The notes beneath the pieces were generated by a model. The model was not told where the DNA came from and did not search any database. It was given only the letters and a program-made list of their open reading frames with translations. Shown here piece by piece: positions 7,937 to 16,945 of a stretch of DNA of 64,000 nt. Where the stretch lies: NCBI GenBank assembly GCA_003327425.1, contig QOQW01000016.1, positions 62,001-126,000 of the forward strand, read 5' to 3'. Each line of letters starts with the position of its first letter. Position 1 is the stretch's first letter. Source of the DNA: Candidatus Ozemibacter sibiricus. GTDB taxonomy: Bacteria; Muiribacteriota; Ozemobacteria; Ozemobacterales; Ozemobacteraceae. The position numbers were made by a program, and so were the translations under genes.

Positions 7937-10037
7937 GTCGCCCCCCGCGCGGGGGGCGTGGATTGAAACAAGCAGCCTGTACTGCTATCGATCGCGGCAA
8001 GGCGTCGCCCCCCGCGCGGGGGGCGTGGATTGAAACATCCTGGCCGGGTCGGACGCTGCATCCAGTGCTGGTCGCCCCCCGCGCGGGGGGCGTGGATTGA
8101 AACCGGCGTGGCACGCCCAGACAGCAGATCGGCGCAGGTCGCCCCCCGCGCGGGGGGCGTGGATTGAAACCCTGGCCCTCGAGCGGTTGAAATTCCAGAA
8201 GAACGTCGCCCCCCGCGCGGGGGGCGTGGATTGAAACCAAGCCGTCTGCATCGTGACGCCGATGACGCCGCGTCGCCCCCCGCGCGGGGGGCGTGGATTG
8301 AAACGGCGCAGGCGTCGTCGATGCGGCAGCCATCGCGGCGTCGCCCCCCGCGCGGGGGGCGTGGATTGAAACGCGATGGGGGACGCGCGATACTATGCGC
8401 GGGCTCGTCGCCCCCCGCGCGGGGGGCGTGGATTGAAACACGGACTGCGTGGTCTACGTCCCGGAGGCCGGGGTCGCCCCCCGCGCGGGGGGCGTGGATT
8501 GAAACTGAAGGTCTTGCACTTCGGTCTGAATCCGGATTACGTCGCCCCCCGCGCGGGGGGCGTGGATTGAAACGTAACGGTGATCGAGGCTCGCGGCTAC
8601 TCTGAGTCGCCCCCCGCGCGGGGGGCGTGGATTGAAACCGGCAGTGGAAGTGCGTGCGAGTCGTGCGGCGAGAGTCGCCCCCCGCGCGGGGGGCGTGGAT
8701 TGAAACGTTGTAATACCTCAATCTAAAGTCGGCCTTCCCCAGTCGCCCCCCGCGCGGGGGGCGTGGATTGAAACTGGACGGGGCTGCCGGAGGTAACGTT
8801 GGTGTAGCCGTCGCCCCCCGCGCGGGGGGCGTGGATTGAAACGCGAGCCCCGCCGCCGCTCAGGAGTGGATCGACGAGTCGCCCCCCGCGCGGGGGGCGT
8901 GGATTGAAACGATTTTCTTTTCGGGGGCCGGTGGCGGCGGTAGGTCGCCCCCCGCGCGGGGGGCGTGGATTGAAACTGGCCCGAGGACATCAAGCCTTTG
9001 CGGGGTCAGCGTCGCCCCCCGCGCGGGGGGCGTGGATTGAAACTGATGAGGCTCTAAAGGGAGCATGACCATGGCACGTCGCCCCCCGCGCGGGGGGCGT
9101 GGATTGAAACCCTGGAATGAGCCAGGACACTGCACCCAGGATATGTCGCCCCCCGCGCGGGGGGCGTGGATTGAAACGTAAAGACCCCAGCGCCTGACAC
9201 ATTCATCGGGTCGCCCCCCGCGCGGGGGGCGTGGATTGAAACGGAGCGGGAGTGGGAGGTTGCCCGCTCGGCAGAGTCGCCCCCCGCGCGGGGGGCGTGG
9301 ATTGAAACCGACGACTGGCAGCAAATGTCCGCTTGATTGCGTCGCCCCCCGCGCGGGGGGCGTGGATTGAAACCCGCCGACGGTCGACGCGGAGCCCTCC
9401 TGGACGTCGCCCCCCGCGCGGGGGGCGTGGATTGAAACAGCCAAACCCCAATCATCTGTTTGAGGTCCGTCGTCGCCCCCCGCGCGGGGGGCGTGGATTG
9501 AAACTTCGCCCCGCGCAGCAGGGTCCAGCGGTAGATGCGTCGCCCCCCGCGCGGGGGGCGTGGATTGAAACCGGCCTTGGCCACGGCCACGGGCCGATGA
9601 CGGACGTCGCCCCCCGCGCGGGGGGCGTGGATTGAAACCCGCCGGCAGCGGCGATCAAAAGCTTGCTCGCGTCGCCCCCCGCGCGGGGGGCGTGGATTGA
9701 AACGCGTCGTCATCGCCACGAGCGACCCTGTGCCCATGTCGCCCCCCGCGCGGGGGGCGTGGATTGAAACTGTCGGCCCCCGGCGGCGACATCGAGGCCA
9801 TCAGGTCGCCCCCCGCGCGGGGGGCGTGGATTGAAACGCGGAATGGGCCTGCGGGATCCCGGAGGGGGCCGTCGCCCCCCGCGCGGGGGGCGTGGATTGA
9901 AACCAGCCGCCCATGGACGGCCCTGTGAGGGTCCGCGTCGCCCCCCGCGCGGGGGGCGTGGATTGAAACCTCGGGCTTGGCGGCCTTCGGTTCCTCCTTC
10001 GGGGGTCGCCCCCCGCGCGGGGGGCGTGGATTGAAAC
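7937..10037 (+). CRISPR. Type I-C CRISPR array, 32 repeats and 31 spacers
   Basis: The repeat is 33 bases, starts GTCGCCCCCCGCGC, contains the self-complementary core CCCCCCGCGCGGGGGG and ends CGTGGATTGAAAC. I read 32 copies (first 7937-7969, last 10005-10037) and saw no substitution in any. Spacers are 32-35 bases, mean about 33.7, all different by eye. Orientation is set by the leader next to cas2 and by the ATTGAAAC 3' end that provides the crRNA 5' handle cut by Cas5c. The first spacer (7970-8003) should be the newest. Long open frames across the array, giving repeats such as APRAGGD, are artefacts of the repeat period. Confidence 0.99.
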
Positions 10038-10072
10038 TTCCCAACACTGCTCCAGGTGTGCTGGAACCCCTT

Positions 10073-10096
10073 GTAACGGGAGCGGGGGGTGGAAAC
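10073..10096 (+). repeat. Possible decayed terminal CRISPR repeat
   Basis: After repeat 32 and a further 35 bases (spacer length), a 24-base stretch begins GT and ends GGGGGGTGGAAAC, resembling the repeat end GGGGGGCGTGGATTGAAAC with internal losses. It would make 10038-10072 a 32nd, unusable spacer. The match is partial and could be chance in GC-rich sequence. Confidence 0.35.
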
Positions 10097-10126
10097 AAAA
10101 AAAGCCCCCCGGCTGGGCCGGGGGGT
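10097..10126 (-). terminator. Rho-independent terminator of the minus-strand propeller gene
   Basis: A perfect 9-bp stem (CCCCCCGGC 10105-10113 with GCCGGGGGG 10117-10125) and loop TGG lie 14 bases past the stop of the minus-strand gene. On the minus strand the stem is followed by seven T (A7 at 10097-10103). It separates this gene from the oppositely transcribed CRISPR array. Confidence 0.85.
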
Positions 10127-10139
10127 GAGAGACGTGAAG

Positions 10140-12053
10140 CTATTTTCCTGAGGGCTCTTTCCCTTTCCCATCAGGGGCGGGCGCGGGGGATTTGGGCAGC
10201 TTGGGCGTGGCGGTGGCCGATGGGGTCTGGTTCGGCAGGCCACGCAGCTCGGAAGGGGTCATGAAGGGGAGGCTTTCGATTTCTTCGATCTGTTCCTGAG
10301 TCAATCGATCGAAATCGGCGGGAACCTGAAGGTTGAATTCCTTGCGAGCATCCTCCAGCGTGATCGCTGGAATGAAGATCAAAGGATCGTTGTGCATGAA
10401 CTCCAGGAACTGCTGGAGCGAGCCTGGGTTGGCATAGGCGCCCAGCATGGGCGCGAGCCGATGCCAGTCGGCAGGCAGCAACTGGGAGGCGTGGCCGACC
10501 CAGATCCGTTTGGGCGTTCCACCGATGCCCTGATCGCCGCCCATGATGTCGTTGACCGCGGCGAGCCCGGCGACCACTTCCGAAGAATCGGCAGGCGGGG
10601 GAGTGATCTGGGACCGCAACAGGTAGGCCCAGCGTTTGCCCCCGGCATATTTCCTTTCGCGGACGATGGCCGAGGCGAACAGGTCGGCGGTGACGATCGC
10701 CATGTCGATGCGGAACAAACCGACGCCCTCGATGGCGATCCACAGGCAATTCTTGCGATCGAAGCACATCGACCGGATGGGATGGGTCTGGACATACTGA
10801 TTCAGCCACTCTTGAAAATCATCCGGATTCAGGGTGCGCACATCGGCCAGTTCATCGGCGGTCAGCAGCCCGGTGGCACCGGGAGGGACCACGGCATCCC
10901 GCTCCTGTTCGATCAGATCCTGGATGATGGCTTTGACCCGTCGCCCGAGATTGAACGCCTGAAACGCGTGCGAGGCGCGCGACGCCGGAAGGATATTCCC
11001 CATCTGGGTGGCGAAGTAGACGCCCCCGTTCTCATCGGCCGTTACCGTGGTGGTCCAGGAGGCGTTGAGCGCTTCGCCTTTGGCCGTTTCGACATCGAAG
11101 GCGAAGCATCCTTGATCGCTGCCGACGATCAGGCGCTCTTTGGCCTCGCCGGTATCCTCCAGGACCTTCAGGGTTGCCTCCAGGAGTTTTTCGACGGCGC
11201 GCCCGGCATGTTCTTCGGTTCCCTTCCCTGACATCGCCAACGAAGACTGCGCAAACTCGGGGTCGACCGCCGGGCGGAGATGCACCTTCGACAACATGCC
11301 CTGAACGATGGCGATGCGGCGGTCCAAGGGGAGCAACCCGGAGCCGGTCTGGCCGATGACCATGTGGTTGACCCAGGCGTCGAATGGCTCGGATACGACT
11401 TCCACCCCATACAAGGTCGTTCCCTGCTTGTATTGCAGGCCCCGGTCGGTCCCGATCCAGGGGCGTTTCTGTCCGTCCACGGCCAAGGCGGTGATCTGAT
11501 TGCTGACCAGGCCATCGGCATCCAGGAATTTGGTCAGGCCTGGGTCGAAAAGACCTTTGGTGGTGCCGACCCACAGACCAGACGGTGGCGTCAGCGCCAA
11601 CGACAAAACGATGGTCTCGGCCAGGTCTTTGCTGCGTTGAAGGGTCGCGCTGCCGGAATGGAGCCGCACCTGGAACAAGCCATTGTTGGCCGCGATATGG
11701 AGGGTCTGCCCATCCGGAGCCAGGGTCAGCGCGTTGACCGGCCCCAGGCGAGCGATGTCCTCAGAGGTTAAGAGATGGCGGAAAGACCCGGCCTGGGAGT
11801 CGATCTGCAGGATTCCCTGGTCGTAGGTTCCCGCGACCACCCCGCTTTTCCCGTCCGAAATCACGCATCGTACCTGATGGGTCGGGAAGCCGTTGATTTT
11901 CCCATAGTATCTGGTATGGGGCGTCCACTCGCGCATGCGGAAAGTGGTCTTCTCTTCCCCTGCCAGGGGTCGGGGCAGTCCGCCCAGCAAGCCGATCAAG
12001 CCAAAGACGATCAATGTGCGTTCGAGCAGATGCCATCTTTTCCAGCCACGCAT
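10140..12053 (-). CDS. Exported propeller-repeat protein (Reg_prop-like), function unknown
   Basis: The 637-residue product starts with a signal peptide (basic MRGWKRWH, then LIVFGLIGLLGG and a Pro/Ala cleavage region). The body contains spaced blade-like motifs of the two-component regulator propeller type: GVVAGTYDQGIL, IAANNGLFQV, LWVGTTKGLF, PWIGTDRGLQY and LWIAIEGVGLF. No kinase, receiver or DNA-binding domain follows, so it is probably a periplasmic or surface protein. The C-terminal ~130 residues are Pro/Lys-rich. AGGAGG lies 9 bases before ATG 12053; ATG 12059, two codons earlier, is only 3 bases away. A second protein of this kind is at 50539-52845. Confidence 0.7.
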   Translation of the reverse strand: MRGWKRWHLLERTLIVFGLIGLLGGLPRPLAGEEKTTFRMREWTPHTRYYGKINGFPTHQVRCVISDGKSGVVAGTYDQGILQIDSQAGSFRHLLTSEDIARLGPVNALTLAPDGQTLHIAANNGLFQVRLHSGSATLQRSKDLAETIVLSLALTPPSGLWVGTTKGLFDPGLTKFLDADGLVSNQITALAVDGQKRPWIGTDRGLQYKQGTTLYGVEVVSEPFDAWVNHMVIGQTGSGLLPLDRRIAIVQGMLSKVHLRPAVDPEFAQSSLAMSGKGTEEHAGRAVEKLLEATLKVLEDTGEAKERLIVGSDQGCFAFDVETAKGEALNASWTTTVTADENGGVYFATQMGNILPASRASHAFQAFNLGRRVKAIIQDLIEQERDAVVPPGATGLLTADELADVRTLNPDDFQEWLNQYVQTHPIRSMCFDRKNCLWIAIEGVGLFRIDMAIVTADLFASAIVRERKYAGGKRWAYLLRSQITPPPADSSEVVAGLAAVNDIMGGDQGIGGTPKRIWVGHASQLLPADWHRLAPMLGAYANPGSLQQFLEFMHNDPLIFIPAITLEDARKEFNLQVPADFDRLTQEQIEEIESLPFMTPSELRGLPNQTPSATATPKLPKSPAPAPDGKGKEPSGK

Positions 12054-12791
12054 GGACATTTCCCTCCTGATCCAGAATGCTCAGAATATTCCCAGAAGCC
12101 TTCGTCCCCCGAAGCCTGCTGCCTTGGTTCGGAAATGCCTCCTGCGATGCCCCAGCGAGGATCGTCGATGCGGGTGACACCGAACGGGTATCGCCCTGCG
12201 TTCAGAACGCGACCTTGCTTGCCTTTCGCTTGCATTTCAGGCCGTCCCAGCGCCGATGCTCGCAGAGGAACCGAGCCACGGAATGGCAGGAACTTCGGGG
12301 TGCCGAGGCCCTGGATTCTGATCTATCACTGGAGCCTGTCCTGGTCAAATCCTGGGTGGAAGCCACCGTGGATACGCTGTGCAGGTGGCAGCGGTCGCGC
12401 CGTTCCGGTGGGCCATGCCGCTTGAAAAGGAGTTTTCTCCTCGGTCCTTCGGCAAGGCGGATCTCGAAAAGCGATGGGAGCGCCATGCCGAAAGGCACGG
12501 GGGCTGCTTCGTTCAGGAAGGCTGGTGGCCTGGCCTGGTCAAACGAAGGGTGCGAACCGGCTGTGGCGCGAAGCGGCGGACCGGGCGATCGGCAAGAACG
12601 TGTTGGGGGACGCGGGCGGGAGCCGGCGCCTTGTCAGCCGACTTGTGCAGGCCTGACTGAGTCAGCTCGTCTGAAGAGCCCAGCCTGGCGATGAGCAAAG
12701 CGAGAGCAACAAGATGTGGCAGCCATCCAAGTGTCGTGGTTTCGTCAAAGCAGTTCCCATCTAGCCTTGAGTGGGTGCTCTGAGCGGGTAG
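12054..12791. other. 738-base intergenic region between two minus-strand genes
   Basis: No open frame here has a ribosome site or a recognisable protein. It holds the upstream region of the propeller gene and the first copy of a ~320-bp repeat (12390-12710) shared with 14192-14511. The last 80 bases include the 3' flank of the ATPase gene. No T-tract terminator is obvious. Confidence 0.6.
12390..12710. repeat. Intergenic direct repeat, copy A (~321 bp)
   Basis: Begins AGCGGTCGCGCCGTTCCGGTG and ends CGATGAGCAAAGCGAGAGCAAC. It aligns along its whole length, with small indels and roughly four in five bases identical by eye, to 14192-14511 in the same orientation. Highly conserved blocks include TGGTGGCCTGGCCTGGTCAA, CGAAGGGTGCGAACCGGCT, GCGATCGGCAAGAACGTG and GGGGGACGCGGGCGGGAGCC. 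Indels shift reading frames, so it is probably not protein-coding. It lies downstream of the ATPase gene and copy B lies upstream. Confidence 0.85.
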
Positions 12792-14063
12792 TCAACCACC
12801 GAATGGCATGAAGAGCCAGGGGAAGGGAATGGCCCAGATGCCCGCTTCGCCAAGCGGTTCCAGCTTCTGCCCGCGGTAGACCACAAGACCCCCACGCCAT
12901 TCCTTCCCCAGAACTCTGGCCACTTCGCGCATGACCCGCGCATCAGCCCGGCCCGGTCGCTGGGTCAGTTTGGCCTCGATGCCCACGAAGCCATGCGGAG
13001 TCTGGATCAACATATCGATCTCGGCGCCGGCGTGAGTACGATAGAAGAACAGCTCAGCATTTTCCCCGGCCGTGCGGACCCACTTGTACACTTCGGCCAC
13101 CACCAGCGATTCGAACATTTCCCCGGTGAGTTCGCCGAAGTTGCCGGTCAGGCTGCGGCAGAGCCCGATGTCGAGCCAATGCAGCTTGGGGGTCTTGACC
13201 GCGGAACTGGTGAGGTTGCGATGGAACGGGGGCAGCAGGATGGCCTGGTAGGAAAGCCGGAGGTATTCCAGATACCGACGGGCGGTATCGACGCTGATGC
13301 CGGCATCCCGGGCCAGCTGGGAATAGCTCAGCAGGCACCCGGTGCGCAAGGCCGCCAACCGTTGGAACTGGCGAAACGGCTGGAGATCGTTGATGCGAGC
13401 CAGATCGGCCAGGTCGCGCTGGAGGTAGGTGTATTCGTAATCCTGCAACCATTTGCGCCGCTCCTCCGGGGGAATGGCCGGCAACGCAGGCATCCCTCCC
13501 CACAGGGACAGGTGGCGGAACGCCCGTTGCAGGTCGTCGAAGGCCGCTCCGATCAACCTCGAAGGCCGCTCGGCACAGACGTCGGTGCCCTTGGGGGTCG
13601 CCAAGAGCGTATGCAGGAAGGGCGGTGCGGGAGGGGGACCCTGTGCGGGCGAAACCAGCTCGGCAAACAGCAGCGGCCAGAGTTCGAACAGGACCACTCG
13701 ACCGGCCAGGGACTCCCGAATCTGTTTCAGCAACAGGATCTGACTGGAGCCGGTGAGCACGCTGAAGGAGACTTCCTTGGCATCGAAGGCGTATTTGATC
13801 TTTTCGAAGATGCCTGGCTCTTTCTGGGCTTCGTCGAACAGAGCGTTGCCGATGTCCCGGCCCCAAGCGAACGATGATACATCCTGCACCTGATCGCGAA
13901 TTTCGGGCGCATCGAGATTGAGATACGTCATTCGGGGCCAGGTGGCACGGATCAGGGTGGTTTTCCCGGTCTGCCTGGCCCCGGTCAGCAAAAGGAGCCG
14001 GCGACCTTTCCGGGCTGCCAGAAAACCACGTAAGTATCGATGAAAATACATTTCGCTTGTCAT
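12792..14063 (-). CDS. AAA+ family ATPase with DUF4143/PD-(D/E)XK-like C-terminus
   Basis: The 423-residue protein opens with an AAA domain: P-loop GARQTGKTTLIRAT (about residues 28-41), Walker B-like IGNALFDEAQ and the sensor region FSVLTGSSQILLL. A winged-helix-like middle (SYSQLARDAGISVDTARRYLEYL) follows, then the DUF4143 C-terminus RTHAGAEIDMLI...GIEAKL, a restriction-nuclease-like D-ExK pattern. The family is widespread and its function is unresolved. No ribosome site precedes ATG 14063, though a good promoter lies just upstream. The gene sits alone between two copies of a non-coding repeat, and its AT-rich upstream region contrasts with the surroundings, so a horizontally moved or duplicated cassette is possible. 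Confidence 0.88.
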   Translation of the reverse strand: MTSEMYFHRYLRGFLAARKGRRLLLLTGARQTGKTTLIRATWPRMTYLNLDAPEIRDQVQDVSSFAWGRDIGNALFDEAQKEPGIFEKIKYAFDAKEVSFSVLTGSSQILLLKQIRESLAGRVVLFELWPLLFAELVSPAQGPPPAPPFLHTLLATPKGTDVCAERPSRLIGAAFDDLQRAFRHLSLWGGMPALPAIPPEERRKWLQDYEYTYLQRDLADLARINDLQPFRQFQRLAALRTGCLLSYSQLARDAGISVDTARRYLEYLRLSYQAILLPPFHRNLTSSAVKTPKLHWLDIGLCRSLTGNFGELTGEMFESLVVAEVYKWVRTAGENAELFFYRTHAGAEIDMLIQTPHGFVGIEAKLTQRPGRADARVMREVARVLGKEWRGGLVVYRGQKLEPLGEAGIWAIPFPWLFMPFGG

Positions 14064-14085
14064 CGTAAAATTTCAATCTATTTTT

Positions 14086-14114
14086 ATGGTATTTTCATCG
14101 GTTTTCCTTGTCAA
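14086..14114 (-). promoter_or_regulatory. Predicted sigma-70-type promoter of the ATPase gene
   Basis: On the minus strand TTGACA (14114-14109), a 17-base spacer and TACCAT (14091-14086) lie within a locally AT-rich stretch. Transcription would begin around 14079, giving a leader of only about 16 bases without a Shine-Dalgarno site. Confidence 0.55.
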
Positions 14115-14191
14115 GGTCACCGAAAGGGGTGAAAAAATCTTGCTCCGCCGGCGACAAGCCCGTCCATTGGTGTGAGCGGAACTCAGGGACC

Positions 14192-14511
14192 AGCGGTCGC
14201 GGCGTTCCGGTGAGCCATGCCGCTTGACAAGGGGGGTTCTCCTCGGTCCCTCGGCAGGGCAGGAATCGGCCAGCGATGGGAACGTCATGCCGACAGGTAT
14301 GGCGGCTGCTTCATCCGGGGGGGCTGGTGGCCTGGCCTGGTCAACCGAAGGGTGCGAACCGGCTGGCGCGGCGCGGCGGACCAGGCGATCGGCAAGAACG
14401 TGCCGGGGGACGCGGGCGGGAGCCGGCACCTTGTCAGCCGGCTTGTGCCGGGCCGGCCAGGTCTGCTAGTCTGAGTGGCCCCAACCCGGCGACGAGCAAA
14501 GCGAGAACAAC
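14192..14511. repeat. Intergenic direct repeat, copy B (~320 bp)
   Basis: Second copy of the 12390-12710 repeat in the same orientation, starting AGCGGTCGCGGCGTTCCGGTG and ending CGACGAGCAAAGCGAGAACAAC. Similarity stops sharply at both ends. It lies 78 bases upstream of the ATPase promoter. No obvious terminal inverted repeats or target-site duplication were seen. Confidence 0.85.
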
Positions 14512-14756
14512 TTCTGTCCATCGGTCACGCCACGCATGCGACCAGTCTCAGCCCCACTGGCGAGTGTCCCCGTTGCCGCGTCGGCTGGCCCGAACGGCCC
14601 GCTGACCGTCATCGGAACCGCGGGGAAGAAAGCGAATCGGCCAGTCGGCGCGGTGGTGGGTGGTGGTGGCGCGGCTGGGGGGGCGCGGTCGGCCAGACCA
14701 CCCCGCGTCGAGCACGTGCGGGGTGATCGTATGAGGCGCGGCTCAAAGGAGATCGC

Positions 14757-15710
14757 GTGAGCCGGGAACGTGACGTGGGGCCGTCCGCTGCCGCCGCTTC
14801 GCCGGTGGTTCCTGCCGCTGGCGATGGCGGGGCGAGCCGCTCCGGCGACCGCCTGGCGTTGTGGGCCTTGATCGGAACGCAGTTGATCACGGGCAGCACC
14901 TATCTGGTGGCCAAGATCGGCCTGGCCGAATTCGATCCCTTCGCCCTGGGGGCCCTGCGGTTCACGCTGACGGCGGTGGTCTTTCTCGTGCTGCTGGGCG
15001 TGACCGGTCGCCTGCGGCCTCCGCTGGCCGGGGACTGGCCTCTGCTCCTGCGCCTGGCGGCCTGGTGCATTCCGCTCAACCAGGGCCTGTTCCTGTATGG
15101 CATCCGGGAGACCTACGCGGCGCACGGCGCGCTGTTGTATGCCACGTCTCCGATGATCGTCCTGGTGATGGCCGCGCTGCTGGGCCGGGAGCCGGCGACG
15201 CCAACCAGAGTGGCCGGGGTCGCCTTGGGGTTCGGCGGCGTGGTGCTCGTGCTGCTGCAGAAAGGGTTCGCCTTCTCGTGGAGCAGCTTGCGGGGCGATC
15301 TCGTCGTGTTCGCCGCGGTTTTGATCTGGGGCTGGTACACCCTCGACAACAAAGCCGCCCTGGCCCGGTACGATGCCCTCTATCTGACCGGCATGGCCAT
15401 GATCTTGGGTGCGATCCAGTTCCTGCCCATCGGTCTGTTCGCGTTGCGGGCGCAGGATTGGGCGGTCGTCACCTGGCGCGGGTGGGCGGCCGTCGCCTAC
15501 CTGTCGCTGCTGACCTCGGTCGTGGCCTACCTCGTCTGGTCGTGGGCCCTGTCTCGCCTGGCGTCGGTGCAGGTGGCGATCGTGTCGAACCTCCAGCCGG
15601 CCGTGGCCGCGACGGTCGGCTGGCTGGTGCTCGGCGAGCCGGTGACTGGCGCCTTCGTGGCAGGTACGCTCCTGGTCGCGCTGGGCGTCTATCTCACGCA
15701 ACGAGGGTGA
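14757..15710 (+). CDS. DMT-superfamily (EamA-type) metabolite exporter
   Basis: The 317-residue inner-membrane protein has about ten hydrophobic spans in two EamA-like halves. The first half includes ALIGTQLITGSTYLVAKIG and ALRFTLTAVVFLVLLGV, and ends YATSPMIVLVMAALLGREP. The second has VFAAVLIWGWYTLDNK and ends VSNLQPAVAATVGWLVLGEP. The closing xxPxxxxxxxxxLGEP pattern of each half is characteristic. It starts with GTG, preceded by AAAGGAG 5 bases upstream. Substrate is unknown (amino acids or drugs are typical for the family). It appears monocistronic. Confidence 0.9.
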   Translation: MSRERDVGPSAAAASPVVPAAGDGGASRSGDRLALWALIGTQLITGSTYLVAKIGLAEFDPFALGALRFTLTAVVFLVLLGVTGRLRPPLAGDWPLLLRLAAWCIPLNQGLFLYGIRETYAAHGALLYATSPMIVLVMAALLGREPATPTRVAGVALGFGGVVLVLLQKGFAFSWSSLRGDLVVFAAVLIWGWYTLDNKAALARYDALYLTGMAMILGAIQFLPIGLFALRAQDWAVVTWRGWAAVAYLSLLTSVVAYLVWSWALSRLASVQVAIVSNLQPAVAATVGWLVLGEPVTGAFVAGTLLVALGVYLTQRG

Positions 15711-15776
15711 TCAGCGCTGGAAGCTCGGTATGAGCGGTGGATGACGGATCGTCCGGCTCTCGCACGAAGAGTTCGC

Positions 15777-15800
15777 CCGCCCTGGGAGCAGCCAGGGCGG
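15777..15800 (+). terminator. Hairpin after the DMT gene, possible terminator
   Basis: CCGCCCTGG (15777-15785) pairs perfectly with CCAGGGCGG (15792-15800) around a 6-base loop. No T-run follows, so it may be a mere hairpin or a factor-dependent site. Confidence 0.35.
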
Positions 15801-15940
15801 CGCGCCTCTACGATGCAGGGGCGTGGCGGCTTGTTCACCATGGTGGCATCGGGTAGAATGGTGCCGATCGGGGCCGGCGCTTCCCCTGCGGGGCCGGCGA
15901 AGAGGACTCGCGCCGAGGCATGGCCCCAGGATGAGCGACG

Positions 15941-16945
15941 ATGAGCAGCACCCTGTTCTTCCATTTCCTGCCGAAGCAGAAGCCGGTCATCCTGCCGACC
16001 TTCGAGAGCGTCCTCGAGGCGATCAAAGGCAACGGCTTCGTCTGGCTCGATTTCAACGGGCCCACGGCCGAGCTGCTGCAGCCGCTGGTCGATCAGCTGG
16101 GCGTGCATCCCCTGGTCATCGAAGACTGCCTGGGCGAGAACCAGATCCCCAAGCTCGACGTCTACCAGGGCAACAGTTTCGTCTTGTTCAACAGCTATGG
16201 CTACGATGGGAAGGTGCTGACCATCGAAGAGATCGATTTCATCATCTCCCCCAAGTTCCTCGTCACCGTGCACGGGCGGGTCGAACAGAAGAGCGAGTTC
16301 TTCACCAGGCTGCCCGAGCGCATCGAGCGGGCACTCGCCACGGTCACCAAGGGGACCGATTTCCTGATGCACGCCATCATGGATTACGTGGTCGACCAGA
16401 AGTTCGTGGTGATCGAGAAGCTGGAAGACGAGCTGGAGGCGGTCGAACGGCAGATCCATGATGCGCCGGCGAAGTTCAAGCCCCAGGAGCTGATGCGGCT
16501 GCGCGGCCACATGCTGGCGCTGCGCAAGAGCCTGTTCCATGAGCGCGAGGTGGTCAGCAAGCTCTGCCGCAAAGATGCGCCCTGCATCACCGACAAGAGC
16601 GTCTATTACTTCCGCGACATCTATGACCATCTGACCAAGTTCTTCGAATTCGTCGAAATCAATCGGGAAATGGTCAGCAACCTGTTCGAGCTCTACCTGT
16701 CGGCGCGCAACAACCATCTGACCGAGATCTCCCTGCAGATGAACGAGGTGATGAAGCGCCTGACCCTGATCACCACCATCTTCATGCCGCTCACCCTGCT
16801 GTCGGGCATCGGCGGGATGTCGGAATATTCGGCCATCACAGGGGGAACCGAGAACTGGGTCATTTCGTACTCGGCCTTCATGATCGCGATGGTCGTGCTG
16901 GGATGGCTGAATTACAAGCTGTTGAAATGGAAGAAGTGGGTGTGA
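15941..16945 (+). CDS. CorA-like divalent cation channel with GMS in place of GMN
   Basis: The 334-residue protein has a long soluble N-terminal domain (WLDFNGPTAELLQPLVDQLG, HPLVIEDCLGENQIPKLDVY, the usual CorA alpha/beta fold), a stalk helix and two C-terminal spans, ending in basic KWKKWV. The signature at the end of the first span is LLSGIGGMSEYS: residues 292-294 read G-M-S, where the CorA family normally has Gly-Met-Asn at the selectivity filter. Mg2+, Co2+ or Zn2+ are possible substrates. The start ATG has only a weak upstream CCAGGA. The Smr gene overlaps its 3' end. Confidence 0.85.
   Translation: MSSTLFFHFLPKQKPVILPTFESVLEAIKGNGFVWLDFNGPTAELLQPLVDQLGVHPLVIEDCLGENQIPKLDVYQGNSFVLFNSYGYDGKVLTIEEIDFIISPKFLVTVHGRVEQKSEFFTRLPERIERALATVTKGTDFLMHAIMDYVVDQKFVVIEKLEDELEAVERQIHDAPAKFKPQELMRLRGHMLALRKSLFHEREVVSKLCRKDAPCITDKSVYYFRDIYDHLTKFFEFVEINREMVSNLFELYLSARNNHLTEISLQMNEVMKRLTLITTIFMPLTLLSGIGGMSEYSAITGGTENWVISYSAFMIAMVVLGWLNYKLLKWKKWV

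Larger units (their letters stand above)
14064..14756. other. 693-base intergenic region between divergent ATPase and DMT genes
   Basis: Contains the ATPase promoter, the second copy of the ~320-bp repeat (14192-14511), and about 245 bases of GC-rich sequence before the transporter in which I see no gene or clear site. Confidence 0.6.

Noticed and set aside
7918-10098. Several long minus- and plus-strand open frames across the CRISPR array, encoding repeated Arg/Pro/Gly-rich peptides
   Set aside because: They arise from translating the 33-bp repeat with near-constant spacer length; no ribosome sites and no non-repeat content.
12077-12694. A 205-residue open frame in the intergenic region with repeat copy A
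   Set aside because: No ribosome site, unlike any family, and the frame is not kept in copy B because of indels.
12792-14063. DUF4143 ATPase as part of a toxin-antitoxin or phage-defence island
   Set aside because: No partner gene, toxin-like small ORF, integrase or transposase is adjacent; the family alone does not show this.
14073-14429. A minus-strand 118-residue open frame through repeat copy B with partial amino acid similarity to copy A
   Set aside because: The similarity is explained by nucleotide identity; frames shift between copies and no start signal is seen.
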